Source of the DNA: Brachypodium distachyon
Taxonomy: Eukaryota > Streptophyta > Magnoliopsida > Poales > Poaceae
Assembly (NCBI RefSeq): GCF_000005505.3
Contig: NC_016132.3
Coordinates: forward strand, 54,698,914 to 54,762,913
Reading direction: 5' to 3'
Length of the DNA: 64,000 bases
Shown: positions 35,728-47,261 of the stretch, in pieces
How positions within the stretch are numbered: the first letter of the stretch is position 1
Layout: every line of letters starts with the position of its first letter
Notes under the pieces: model-generated
Databases searched by the model: none
What the model was told of the DNA's origin: nothing
The model's input: only the letters and a program-made list of their open reading frames with translations
Program-made: the position numbers and the translations under genes

Positions 35728-36822
35728 TCAGGCCAAGCAGCTGGCCAGATGACGCGAGAAGGGGAACAACCAAATCTGTATGAGCTGCGCGCCTTCCCTG
35801 TCGGACCCGAACACCGACTCCCCCACGACGCGCCTCTGCTCCAGGTCGAACGCTACGAGCTTCCCCGGCGTCCACAGGTACACCACCTCCTTCTCCGGGT
35901 GGAACGCCATGAACAGGAACGTCTTATTGCTCTGGCACGTGCCGCTCGCGTCGCAGGAGACGAGGTCCCTGACGCCCAGCTCGTGCTTCAGCGCCCACTG
36001 GGACTGGGATCCCTCCGCGTCCCTGAGCTCCCACAGGCTGAGGCGCGCGCCGTCGCTGGACGCGTACCGGAGGCGGCCGCGGCAGTGTCCCGCGCGCGCC
36101 CGGTAGCTGACGGGCGCCGGGAGCGCGGTCACCGCGCACGCCATGCCGGTGCCGGCGAGGTCGATGCGCACCACGTGGCCCGAGTAGGCCAGCACGTGGA
36201 TGGCGGCGCCGGAGCAGTGCATGGTGGCCGACATGGCGTCCGTGTCGATGCCGAAGTCGAGCTCGCGCTCCCGCCACGCGCCGGACTCGGAGTCGAACAC
36301 CTCGACGCACGCGCCGCGTGGCAGCCAGCGCGCGAAGCAGACCACCTTGTAGTGCGGGGAGGCGCAGGGGTCGAAGGCCAGCACGGAGAGCAGCGTCCTC
36401 TGGCGGGGTGCCGGGAGCGCCGCCCAACGACGCGTCGTCGGGTTCACGACGTGGAACGCCGCCGGCGCCGCGTAGTAGAGCAGCAGGCCGTTGCAGCCGT
36501 CGATGATGCTGGACGTCGCGTGGCACGGGAAGAAGCCCATGTCGGCCTCTTCCACGCCGCTGCCGCCGCGGTCCTCGACGCCGTCTTGGGCCGACGACGA
36601 CGGTGAGGCGCAGGCGTACGTGTAGGCCTGCTTCCCGGGCCGTGGTGGGCCGTCGTGGAACAGCACGCCGGAGGTGATCAGAGGCAGCCTCCGGCGGAGG
36701 TAGTCGCCGGAGATGAGTGCCCGCCATGTCGTGGACACGCACTGGAACCGCGCCAGTGACTTGTGCGGCAGCCTCACGAGGACCTCCGTGAGCAAGTCCT
36801 CGCCCAGTTCACCATCCATCAT
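35728..36822 (-). CDS. F-box protein
   Basis: A single exon of 364 residues. Residues about 5-45 form an F-box (LGEDLLTEVLVRLPHKSLAR, then CVSTTWRALI), the segment that binds SKP1 in an SCF ubiquitin ligase. The rest resembles the F-box-associated beta-propeller-like region common in grass families (NGLLLYY, VVNPTTRRWAALP, YKVVCFARW), which selects the target; the target is unknown. Two Met codons open the frame and the first is taken. The gene is intronless, GC-rich and converges on the CLC gene. The 303-residue frame on the opposite strand is its shadow. Confidence 0.88.
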   Translation of the reverse strand: MMDGELGEDLLTEVLVRLPHKSLARFQCVSTTWRALISGDYLRRRLPLITSGVLFHDGPPRPGKQAYTYACASPSSSAQDGVEDRGGSGVEEADMGFFPCHATSSIIDGCNGLLLYYAAPAAFHVVNPTTRRWAALPAPRQRTLLSVLAFDPCASPHYKVVCFARWLPRGACVEVFDSESGAWRERELDFGIDTDAMSATMHCSGAAIHVLAYSGHVVRIDLAGTGMACAVTALPAPVSYRARAGHCRGRLRYASSDGARLSLWELRDAEGSQSQWALKHELGVRDLVSCDASGTCQSNKTFLFMAFHPEKEVVYLWTPGKLVAFDLEQRRVVGESVFGSDREGAQLIQIWLFPFSRHLASCLA

Positions 36823-39800
36823 CTCTCTTTATCTCTTCCGGTATCACGCTGCCTGTGCGCCTCACCTTAATTCGATCGGTACTTGTAGAATTAAAGCTGG
36901 ACTATAGTATGTACTTATGTGGCTTAGCTTCTCCGCCTAGCTTGTAGTAGGGATTGAAAGCAAAGAGACTGCGATGTCGCTGGCGGCACGCGAAGGTCGA
37001 GCTGTGTGTGGGAAGCTCAGGGACAGCCAACGTACTAATGCTTTATAACCTGAATTAATGGCATGTGGGATCACGAATGCGCATGACCTGAAATAAATTC
37101 AGCAATTTGCAGTCATGCAGCAAAGTTGCCTGTCGTGCTTGCCGCGAGTGCCGGAAGCGTGTGACCATTACCGCGCCGGATGCCGGGATGCGTGTATACA
37201 TACAGGCACGGTCGGTGTTGCCCTTTTGTGCAGAAGCGGACGGCACTGATTTCCTGCCGTTTTCGTGACAACTCCTTCGGTTAGTGCTGATTTGCTGCGT
37301 CCCTTACAGTAGGACTACCGATGTTACCGCAGAAGGATTGAAGAATTTGAAGGAACGAATATCCAGTGGCGCCCGACTATTTATGCCTAAACAGAGAGCG
37401 ATCTGCAGCAGGGAAAGATTCCTGACGGAAACACCTCTCTCGCCTGCTTCTTGTTTCAGAGATAAGCAAAGGCCGTCTTTCGGCGGGAAATAACGGCAGA
37501 AAGACTTTACGTGCCGCGAACTGCAACGATCAGGAGACGAGACGAGGCAGTCAAAAAAAGAGAATAAGTCGTGCGGTAAATATCTACACGAACACGACAC
37601 GGACGCAAAAACGAACTCTTGTTGGACTTGCGTCCAAGCAAACTCTAAACTACTACCTCCGATTTCGACAAGAATTATGAGGAATATATAGACTCGTCCG
37701 GCCACGCATTGACGCATGCATGCGCTGTGAGACGTCAAGCATATGCACACTTGGAAGGCGAGCGAAGCTGCCATTTGGCACATCTCGTCGGGCATCGCCG
37801 TGCCCTGACAGCTAGCATACAAACATACTGATGCTTAGGCTGTCAAAAAAAAAAACACAATGATGCTTCGTCCGCTTTTTTAGATGGAATAGTATATCTT
37901 AATGCCGAAGTATCTGTTACTTCGACGCCATGTTAATTAGAACGGCTTTCTCGCGCTAAAGCTCAAGTAGTCGCTGTCTGTCCGGCGAAGAAGACTTGAA
38001 GACCGGGACGTTTAGTCCCGGACATGGGTTACACAAGGTATATTATATTAGCACTATACTATCTGACTTTGCTTCGAGATTAACGAGAGCGCGGCGGATT
38101 GCTGCGGCCTGTTGCCCGGTCCAGGAAGCAAGGAAGTCTTCGAGTGCTTTATTTTGTGTGGATTCTACTCAAAACCTATTTCTATTATTTTCTGCACGAC
38201 TGAGTTTGGCACAACGCAACGATGTTGACATGCATATGCTTCTGCTTCTTCCCTCTGCTTTTCTGCTGAAGACGGACGGATGGATCTACTGACGCAAACA
38301 TGCCTGAGCGTTGCTTGGAGTGTGCAATTTCTCTGCCCTGTCGTCATTCCGTTCCTGGTGCAGCGTGAGGCGTCCACTCATCAGTCACCACTTGCTGCCA
38401 TGCGCGTCAATCACATGGTAGTGAACTAGCGATGATTGAATTGAAGGTTGGGGAAAGCGTGTCACCCGAAGGAAAACATCTTCATCGATCATGGTCCGGT
38501 GCCTAATTGCCTATTCGACATGGCAACCAAGCAGCAGTAGAGCTTGGGCAAAAGTTCAGAGCGGGACCTAGCAACTGCCTCAAGTTGCAGAATGAACGCC
38601 TGACTTCCATTCCCGGTTAAAGTTCCGGTGAAACTGCAGTTAGAGGATATCTCATGTGAAGTTCACATGTTCAGAAGAAAGGCCTTGCAAGTTGCAACTG
38701 GCCCGACAGTCTGAGGAAATGCCAGTACAGAGAGAAAATCCAACAGGCTGGGATGAGAAACAAGGCCACAATGGGCCTGGAAGGCCAGCCTCTCGCAGAG
38801 CAAAATTGGCCTTTGCAATGAGTGAAGCCTTACGAAAAAGAATTCTAAAAAAAACGAAAAAAAAATAGAATCGGAAACTGGTCTGTGCAACTCTTTTTTT
38901 TCCGAGAAAATTGGTCTGTGCAACTTGCACAAGAGCCTCCAAAAAATTACAGATGCAGTCAACGGATGCAGAGCCATGACCGCATGCATGACTCGGCAAC
39001 GTTTGATGGTACCGACTTCCAAGTTCCAACCAGAAAGACGCCAAACATCTACCAACAAACTGCAACAATTTTTTTTTGAGAAGAACTGCAACAATTTTTT
39101 TCTTTGCTCCAGAACCATGATGACTCGTAGAACAATTTGGCAGCCTTAAATGTGAATCTACTCCTGCTTGTAGAAATCGAAAGCCAAGAGATGATTAGTC
39201 CCCAAGCAGGGGCGAAGCTAAAAAAATACATCATTGGGGTCATCCTTTAGAATTCACTGGTGTCATTGCATATTATCAGAAGCAATTCTCTATTTTTAAA
39301 AAGGATTAGCAAGAAGTCATTGGTGTCATTTGACACCAATGCTTACATGGTGGCTCCGTCCCCCCAAGGGACTTCAACAACAAGAAGGAACATGTTGCAA
39401 GGGACTACTTCAGTCTCCAGTTAACTAGCATGCTTTACGGATAATACAAGCAATTTAGGAATGCTACTGCATCAAAACTGAGAGATGGTAAAAGCGGCTG
39501 AGGCTGACTTCAGAGAATGTCGTGTGGAACTGTGGATATCTATTGAGCAAGAAAACCGTCAATTTGGACATTAATAAACATGGTCAACCAAGCAGTTTAG
39601 TTTCAAGAAACAAGTTGTCATGAGCTAACTAACCAGATGTCACACATAAGCTCATGCTACTTCTTCCATCCCATGAAATAAAGAAATCAACTATCACGAA
39701 CGCTTCTTCCATATATGTATATGCAAAAGCCACCATCAAGAGGCTGGAACTGGAAGCAATGAACAAACTTGCAGCAAAATAATGTCTCAACAACCAAGAA

Positions 39801-40561
39801 CAGCTGTACATCTGCGGCCGCGCAGGAAGTATGCTCCACTCCATATACTAATATCCAAGTCATCGACTTCCGTACTGAGATATTGATGATTTGCTTCATC
39901 TTGGAAACGAACGGAAACACTGCCTTGTAAGCAACACATCGCTGTGGCCATGTGCAACGGTGGGTACTGATAGAAGTTATCGATGCTTCATTTCACTGTC
40001 GAAACGAACGGAAATAAGCAACACAATGTTGTGGCCATGTGCACCAGTAGGCAGAACGCCCGCCCAAAAATTAACAACATCCACTGCACAAGAATCACGG
40101 CAAGATATATTTAGTTATTTACTCCATCTCTTCATGGCAATCATACGAGGAAGCACGTGGGACCATGCCATTGTTCCTTCCATAAAAATTGCCGGCTCCA
40201 GCTGTGTGCACATGGTTTCCAGGTAGCTTGCTTTCTACATTCCTCTGGAGTGGACCATGGAGGCATGGACCAGAATCAATGGATCACCAGAGCAAAATAA
40301 ACTAGTTATGTACTCCCAGCTAGCAGTCTCCTGCACCTTTAAAATGACTTGGGAGGATAGATAATTATACTGAGATTTTGAACTAAATTGTCTGTAGGTA
40401 TCACATTTATTCATGTTCTTCCCTCCAAATTGAGATCACCGATGATGATAGATAATTACTGAGATTTTGTCTAAGATCTCGGGGGTGCAGTCAGTTTCGA
40501 ATTAGAAACCTCATGCAATTTACAATGTGAAGCCGCGAGTATATGGAGTTGAATACATACA
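36823..40561. other. Intergenic, gene not recognised
   Basis: 3.7 kb between the F-box start and the SUN gene stop. It holds three A/T-tract micro-insertions with flanking repeats (37829-37868, 38879-38925, 39058-39101) and a Stowaway end remnant near 37650-37685. Short frames on both strands show no domain or splice series. Confidence 0.45.
39209..39364. mobile_element. Possible MITE with GGGGCGAAGC-type ends
   Basis: The left end GGGGCGAAGCTA and the inverse of the right end, GGGGACGGAGCCACC, are similar, and an inner pair (CATTGGGGTCAT; ATTTGACACCAATG) also matches in inverted form. A target duplication is not clear, so the limits are approximate. Confidence 0.45.
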
Positions 40562-42943
40562 TCATTGTATTACCAAAATGGAGGCTATGATGCAACTGCT
40601 AAACAGCAACACAAGCCATCCGGATTTTACCCTATCGAACTTTTCAAGATCATATAATCTACCAATATTGAATATCATACCTATAGACAGTTTACCAATG
40701 GCTAAGCATCCAAAAACAAAACTCAGAAATATAACAGCAAAGCTCCTATTCTCCAGGTCAACCTGCTTTTCCCGAAATCGCTCAAACTCTGATCTGCAGA
40801 CATCACAGCAGGATTCACAATGTTATAATCGTATCAAGCAAATAACTTGCTTCATTAATGCAGATCGATGCAAAAATGTACAAACCTGAGTATGGCATTA
40901 TCTAGGAGAAGCTGGTTTAACTGTGAGGAAGCAACCAACTTCCATGAGATGATGCCTTCAATTTCTTTAGCCTGAAACAAAGGAATATACGATAAGGTAC
41001 AGAAATCAAAGCCATCAAAAAGTGACAGAATATATAAGTTCAGAAGATTGCATACAAAGTCGTCTTTGCTGATCTGAAGCTGCTTCAACTCTAATTTTAT
41101 CTTCTCCAGTAGTGCATCTTTGCTATCAATCTCAGAATCAAAATCCTTAAATATCTGTCCGTATCTACTGTTGAGTTCCTCAAGATACCGCTCCAAGACA
41201 GAAAAGCTCACATCAAGAGACTGAACTTTCTGCATTAGCACCTTAAGAACTGTATCTCCAGGAATCCTGCCAGCCTGGAGTGTCCTTGTTTCTACTATCT
41301 GATCGTTAGCACCATTCCTTGGTGAGTCGCCATTTGTTTTGTCATCTTCTAGTTCAAATTCATCTTCATCAAGGGGTTCCTCTGAAGACTCTTTTCCACC
41401 ATTAGGCTCCTTCCAAGGTGTTTGATCAATGGGCTCCTTCAATTTGTCATCAGATTCCACATTTTTATTCTCAACCGGAATCAAATTCTCGAGCATCTTT
41501 TCCACAGCATCCATTCCATACACCTCAAACATACTCAATGTACAGTAGCTAGCAGAACCATAATGGTTTAGCAGGTTGAACTTCAAATATCTAGCCCACT
41601 TCGGCTCTGGAAAAGTGAAATTCTGAGCATGCTTTGCATTTGCGACAGTGAATCTCCCAAGCGTTTCCCAGTTTTCTGTGGGATAAACCAGACTGCTCAG
41701 CATTTCAAATTCTTTTAAATTAGAAGAGTAGTGCTCAAAATTTGCAATTGCAATGGTATCTACTAAGGTTTCTTCAGAAAGCTCTATGATGACAAATTTC
41801 CCCTCTGCAGAGCAAGGATTACGGAGATACTTGTCCTTGTCTTTGTCTAGGATGTTGGCAGCACCTTTGGCCTCCTTGTTAAAATCCAGAACCTTAGCCC
41901 CTTTAGCAGCTGAAGCGTAATTATACAACTTCCCACTAGGTTCCCTTCGGTGGATCACATGACCAGTCTGACTAGAGTCATCCTTCCCCCTTTCAGCGAT
42001 TGCTCTCGTCTTGAACTCATCAAGACCGGGAGGAACAACCCTTGACAATCTTGCTGATTTTGGAACATCTTCACCATTCCCCTTCTCCGCTGGAGGAGCT
42101 CCAGAATCAACATTTGTTAGAAAAGGACTGTCACCCTGATCTTCTGACAGCTCAATTTGATCATCCTTGGAGAGAGCTTCCATGTCCTCACTTGGTACAT
42201 CATCCGTGGAACACTGTTCATCTTCCTGCAGCCTTGTTTCTGCCGAAATCGTGACATTTTCATCAATTTTAACACATGTGTCATCAGAGACTGCCAAATT
42301 ATCCTCATCTCCACGGTGTACAACATCAGGACTGACAGAACTGGCGTTCACGGTAGACCCGGCAACAGGGAGGGCAACAGCAGGGCCTCCTCCATCTGCA
42401 GAAATCAAATGACGAAATTGTAATCGCAGCCAACACGTAACTAAACACCTAAGTTCGAAAACTGAGAGGAAAGATTAGCAACTGGAGGACATAAAAGACG
42501 TGGAAATTTCACCAACGCATCTAACAACCAGCAACTCAATTCAGAAAAAAGGGCATAACAACCTCATACGGATCTAAGTAGAACTGGGTTCGATCGCGGT
42601 GCGCGGTTCCACCGACTCCGCGGACAACTACGGCCAAGCGCCCAACACACCAATCATCTACCGATCACCGCGCCACGGAACCCACCACACATCCCGCGCC
42701 CACGATTCATCAAGGGCGACTTCAGAAACAGCAGAGACGAAGGCCTGGATCGTGCATACCGTGTTGACCGTCGCCGTGGCCGATGAGCGTGTTGAGGAGG
42801 AGAAGGGCGACCCACGACGCGACGACCAGCGAGGCGGAGAAGCCGTACAGCCGCCTCTTCCTCCCGGCGGCCGCACCGACGCTCTGCTCCTGCGCCGCCG
42901 CCGCAGCCCTCCTCTTCATAAGGTCTCTCCGCGATTTCTGCAT
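40562..42943 (-). CDS. Mid-SUN domain membrane protein (SUN3/4/5-like)
   Basis: Four exons on the minus strand, complement(join(40562-40793, 40886-40971, 41056-42395, 42769-42943)), give 610 residues. There is one N-terminal membrane segment (35-55), an acidic linker, the SUN/galactose-binding-like domain in the middle (about 218-353: [40 protein letters not shown]), a coiled coil (about 440-545) and two C-terminal membrane segments (about 551-576 and 591-609). This order defines plant mid-SUN proteins of the ER and nuclear envelope, which act in nuclear shape and early development. The start MQKSRR is chosen because relatives begin MQRSRR; an upstream in-frame ATG at 43033 and a later one at 42919 are less likely. 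The 84 bp intron 40972-41055 is in frame and stop-free. Confidence 0.92.
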
Positions 42944-44053
42944 TCCTCCTGCCTCACATCTGCGCCGGAACCGCACCACGGAACACCAAGGCCTGCGGTT
43001 CGACTCAGCGCACCGCAATTTACAAGCCGACAAGATCTCACAACCGCGGTGTCCGGCGGGAATCAGCGCGGATCAGGGCAGGGCGCTTCGGAAACGGGGA
43101 CCGGGCCGCGCGGTGGTGGAGCGAGCTGGCGCGGACGGGTGGGGGCTATTTGAAACGGCCGGAGCTCCATGCGGGGAGGAAGGAATACGAAGCAGGAGAA
43201 GGGGGGGAGAGAGAGAGGAGGGGGCGAGGTGGAAGCCTCTATGGGTTTTTTGTATTGCGAGATCTTGTCGGCTTCTACCGTCTGATTCATCCCGACTTCC
43301 CGAGCCGACCTGTACACAGCCTGTTAGATGAGGTGGCCGTTTTGTTTCTTTTGCACTGCAACGTGGAACGCGTAGTCAGTGCCTACCGTTGTCAAAAGTC
43401 GGATTCAAACTATATACTCCTATTGAAGCTCAAAACTGGAGACCATTTTTCGCAGTTCTTTAACAAGCTGAGAAGCCCGATTTCGATGCAGGATCTATGT
43501 AGGAACGTAAAATTTATGATGAATGACAACGAATTCTATTGTCGACTATAGAATTCATCTCCATATCAACTACGGAGTATTCTAAATCAAGTACTTTTAT
43601 ACTGTATCGCCTTGTCGACTTGTAGTTTGATGGTACAACGTCGTCGGCTGACAGCCTGACACGTGATGTGGCCGACATGCACGTCACAGTTTTGTTCGGT
43701 TGGGACACTAGAGTGCACGCCACGCAGTCCGGCCAATAGCAAGGCTCCGCGTGGGTCTGCCACGTATCCACCGCTCGGCGCTAGCCGTGTATCCAGCTAT
43801 CATCTCCCTGACAGGTGGGCCCTCACCAGGTCTTATACCGTGTCGGTTTCCGAATCTCGAGGCGGCACGGTCAATCTGTTGCCATCGACGGCGGGGCCGG
43901 CGCGACGACTCCTCTTCTTCCTGCGCTGCGCCGTAAATCCGCTCTCGCCGACACCTTTTCCTCGCTTTGGTCTTCTCCTCCCACGGGCGATTGCGGCGCG
44001 ACCGTGAGCGCCGGCAGTCCTCGTCGCCTTGGTCCCGCCAGATCCGGCCCGAC
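42944..44053. promoter_or_regulatory. Divergent promoter region between SUN and SF3B4-like genes
   Basis: 1.1 kb separates two start codons that point away from each other. Both flanks are GC-rich, with a GGGGGGAGAGAGAGAGGAGG purine tract at 43200-43219, and the centre (about 43350-43650) is AT-rich. No TATA box is obvious on either side, as expected for broadly expressed genes. Frames in it lack domains. Confidence 0.5.
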
Positions 44054-45972
44054 ATGGCGAGGAACCCGAACCGCGCCGTCTACGTAGGTGAGCGCCCGCG
44101 CGCTTTGCGCACTCCTCCCCTCCCTGCTGTACCCCCAGATTTTGTAGCTCTTTTAGTTCGAGTTGAATTAGATGCGTGGCCTAATCGAGGGGTTTATCAG
44201 TGTGCGCCTTGGCGGTCGATTTGAGTAATCCCGGTATGATTGCAATGCCTGGACAACTTTATGTCAGAACGGTATACTTGCGATGCATCCGCTTTGGGCT
44301 CATAGCAGGTTTATGATTCCATCTTGTTTAGTGGCGTTTTGTATGTCATTGTGGTGCCACCGGTTAGCGTTAGTGCTATTTATTTTGCGACGAAGTTTGC
44401 TTTACTAGTTACTACTTGCGATTGTCGATTTGTTTCATGGCCAGTATGCATGGTTCTGAATTTTTTTGATTTGCCGCCCAAAGAATTGCCTGATGTTTTA
44501 GTTTTATGACTTGGTATAACTATAGTAGTATAATGTTTAACAATTGAACTGTGTCGCTACAGCTTCCATATGTAGATCAAGTTGCCCGTTATGTTGGTTG
44601 TCAAATTATTGTATGATGATTAAACTGTGAACGACAACTGAAGATTTTGTATCATGCTGCTGTAGTGTATCAGCTTTGCTCAGTAACTGCCAATGGCATT
44701 GTATTAATCATCCTATATGGTTATATTTTTGCCTTGTTCATTTGTGGCTCGTCTAGTTTTGTTGGCCACTTTGTAGGCTGTTGCATTGTCTTCTGTTCTG
44801 AGACATCAATTTATGCATATTATTTTCTCTCTGGACAATCCTAGTGTTCTCTGGTTCATTTTTTTTATAGTCCCTCCGATCCACATTACTTGTCACTGTT
44901 TTGTCTAGATACGCATGTATCTACACAATGAAACGAATCAAGATACATGCGTATCCAGACAAAGCTGCGACAAGTAATTTGGATTGGAGGGAGTAGATTT
45001 CTTTAACATCTAAGTCTAACTTCAGCCTCTAGGCAGTTTCTTAATATTTGTGGTATTAATTTTATTGACATGTTTTTTCCCTCAATAGGCAACTTGGATG
45101 AGAAGGTATCTGAAAGGGTCCTGTATGAGATTCTTATTCAGGCAGGTCATGTAGTCGACTTACACGTACCCCATGACAAGGAAACTGGCCGTCCAAAAGG
45201 TTTTGCTTTTGTTGAGTACGAGACAGAGGAAATCGCCCATTATGCTGTTGATCTTTTTTCAGGACTTGTTCGGCTTAATGGTAAAACACTTAAATTTGCG
45301 GTATGTTTCTTCTTGTACGCTCTTGAAATGCTGATTGGTTCTATCTTTATAACCATTACCAAAGTGACAGTACTAATGTAATTGCTACTTACCTAGTTAG
45401 TATATGGAGCACATTAATGGATTTTCTGATTTATTATGACTGTGTATACATTTCTATGTATGTACATATATAAGCAAGATCAAATTCCTAAATGTGTACC
45501 ATTGTGACAGATGTCTGGACAAGACAAACCCTCATCAAATGGCACTAACCCAGTAATGCCTAAACTCATTCCTATAGCATTACCAAAACAGCCTCAATTT
45601 GTGCATTGTAGTGATATGCCTGTGTTGCATAAACCAGCATATCCGGTGGTAAATGGCAGGATTCCAGATTATGGATTTTCTCACAATTACTATCCTTATG
45701 ATGCTTACCCTCAAGGTGAGGTTGTCCCTAGGTCTGTTTATAAATATTCCAGGATGTGTATCACTCTTAATCTAATCAGGGTGAATTGTTTTCTCTTTTG
45801 ACCAGCATTGCCAGCTAGACCGGTGCATGACCACAGACAGTTGACCCACGGTATGTATGATTACAGTAGGAGCGTATTTGGTTCTGTTCTGAATGCTAGC
45901 TATGGAGGTTATGTTCAGAATGCTGTTGGCCATGGTGCTATGTGGCAACCAATCTTGTATCCGTCCTACTAG
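44054..45972 (+). CDS. Single-RRM RNA-binding protein related to splicing factor SF3B4/SAP49
   Basis: Four exons, 44054-44087, 45089-45300, 45511-45715 and 45806-45972, give 205 residues. One RRM spans about 9-82, with RNP2 VYVGNL and RNP1 KGFAFVEY, and matches the first RRM of SF3B4 (NLDEKVSERVLYEI, GRPKGFAFVEYETEE). SF3B4 is a U2 snRNP SF3b subunit that crosslinks near the branch site. This protein lacks the second RRM and has instead a ~120-residue Tyr/Pro/His-rich tail, so it is a plant-type short relative and not the core subunit; its own role is unknown. The first exon codes only 11 residues and intron 1 is 1 kb, containing a MITE. The ATG is fixed by RNP2 right after it. Confidence 0.9.
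44870..44993. mobile_element. Stowaway-type MITE in intron 1 of the SF3B4-like gene
   Basis: TA-flanked, with GTCCCTCCGATCCACATTAC at the left and its near inverse (GTAATTTGGATTGGAGGGAG) at the right. Inner arms (AGATACGCATGTATC; GATACATGCGTATC) are also inverse. It belongs to a different subfamily from the 2572 element. Confidence 0.85.
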
Positions 45973-47261
45973 GTACCATAGAATGGAGTGGGAAATCTTT
46001 GATTGTACTTCATATCCATGCATGTAAATATGCTATTTATAAATGGTAAAACAGTAACAGAAAGGCTCTCCATCACTATCTGGAAGATAGCCTGTGTCCT
46101 TGTCATGTAACCATTGCCCTTACCCAGAAGATGTCGATGTCTCAACTGGCTAAGGCCTAGATATAAAACGGAAACCCAAGTCAAGCCAATTGTCCTGTGT
46201 TACTTAAACTTTATGGACTGCGGGATTGCCCCATTTTATGATGATCAAGTGATGCAATAAGCCGTTGTATTACTTAAACTTTGTTATGCTGTGATGACGT
46301 TCTCTATTCATGTGATCACTGTCGTTGTTAGCTCGATTTTTTGTTGTCCTTTGACCTAGAAACTTTGGTGTTAGGTGAAGGTGGAGAAAAGGATTATAGT
46401 TGTGTGGTACCTTGACAAGTTTGATCGTTTTCTACTAGTGCTGTTACACCTATCCTCTTATGTGTAATATTACTCACAGGTGACCGATTCAGACGGTCAC
46501 TGTCCGAACCACCTAAAAAACAAGCTTCTACCTAAGTGATGACATGTATATGCCACTACTCACTGTCCACTTGTTTCGCTTCAGGCATAAAATGCCACTG
46601 TGTTGCTCTTGTGAAATTACTAGAATTTGACTTGCTAACACCCTCCCGTTTGTTTTGACTCACCTAACCCAAAAGTATCTTATCCCCAAGCGAAAAATCC
46701 AAAAATACTTTGCTCTCATGTGCTTCTCATCGCAACATTGGACCCCTTAAAAGTCTTGTTCAGGATCGAAAACCACACTTGAAGCCTTGCATCATTGCAT
46801 CGAGATGGTCCTTCTCGTTGCTTCTCTCCTCAAGTAAGTTAACTCTAATGCTCTACAGACCTAGCCTCCAGGGCTTCTTTCCTTGACTGCTTGTGTATTC
46901 TTTAGCCGCTACCGCCTTACAAGGCACAGATCCTCTCTGCCTTGTGCTATTTCTCTGGTGCAACTGCTACAGATATGAAAACTGAAATCATTTGGGCATA
47001 AAGGCTGCTACTGCGGCAGCTTTCCTCTGCGCCGTTTGTCTCCAAAACTTTTGCATTTACCTGCAGTCTCTGCATCTGCGATATAGCACATGCTGTTGGC
47101 ATCGCAAGTTCACAGCCTCAACAACCATCCAATACAGCGACACATGCACGTACATGTAGTGGTCTCCCCTTGATGCAAATCTTCTTTGCACCGTTGGAGT
47201 TTGCATGACCTCGCGTCGATCAACGCCAAGAAATCTCTCCTACGGCCTGGAGCAGACGAAG
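45973..47261. other. Intergenic between SF3B4-like and phytolongin genes
   Basis: 3' flank of one gene and promoter of the next. One near-perfect palindrome is at 46476-46503 (ACAGGTGACCG and CGGTCACTGT). No other gene or RNA is seen. An in-frame ATG at 47205 lies within the leader of the phytolongin gene. Confidence 0.45.

Noticed and set aside
35695..36606. 303-codon plus-strand frame opposite the F-box gene
   Set aside because: Antisense shadow of a GC-rich single exon; no domain.
43150..43551. 133-codon plus-strand frame in the divergent promoter
   Set aside because: Begins in the purine-rich leader on the opposite side of the SUN gene and shows no domain.
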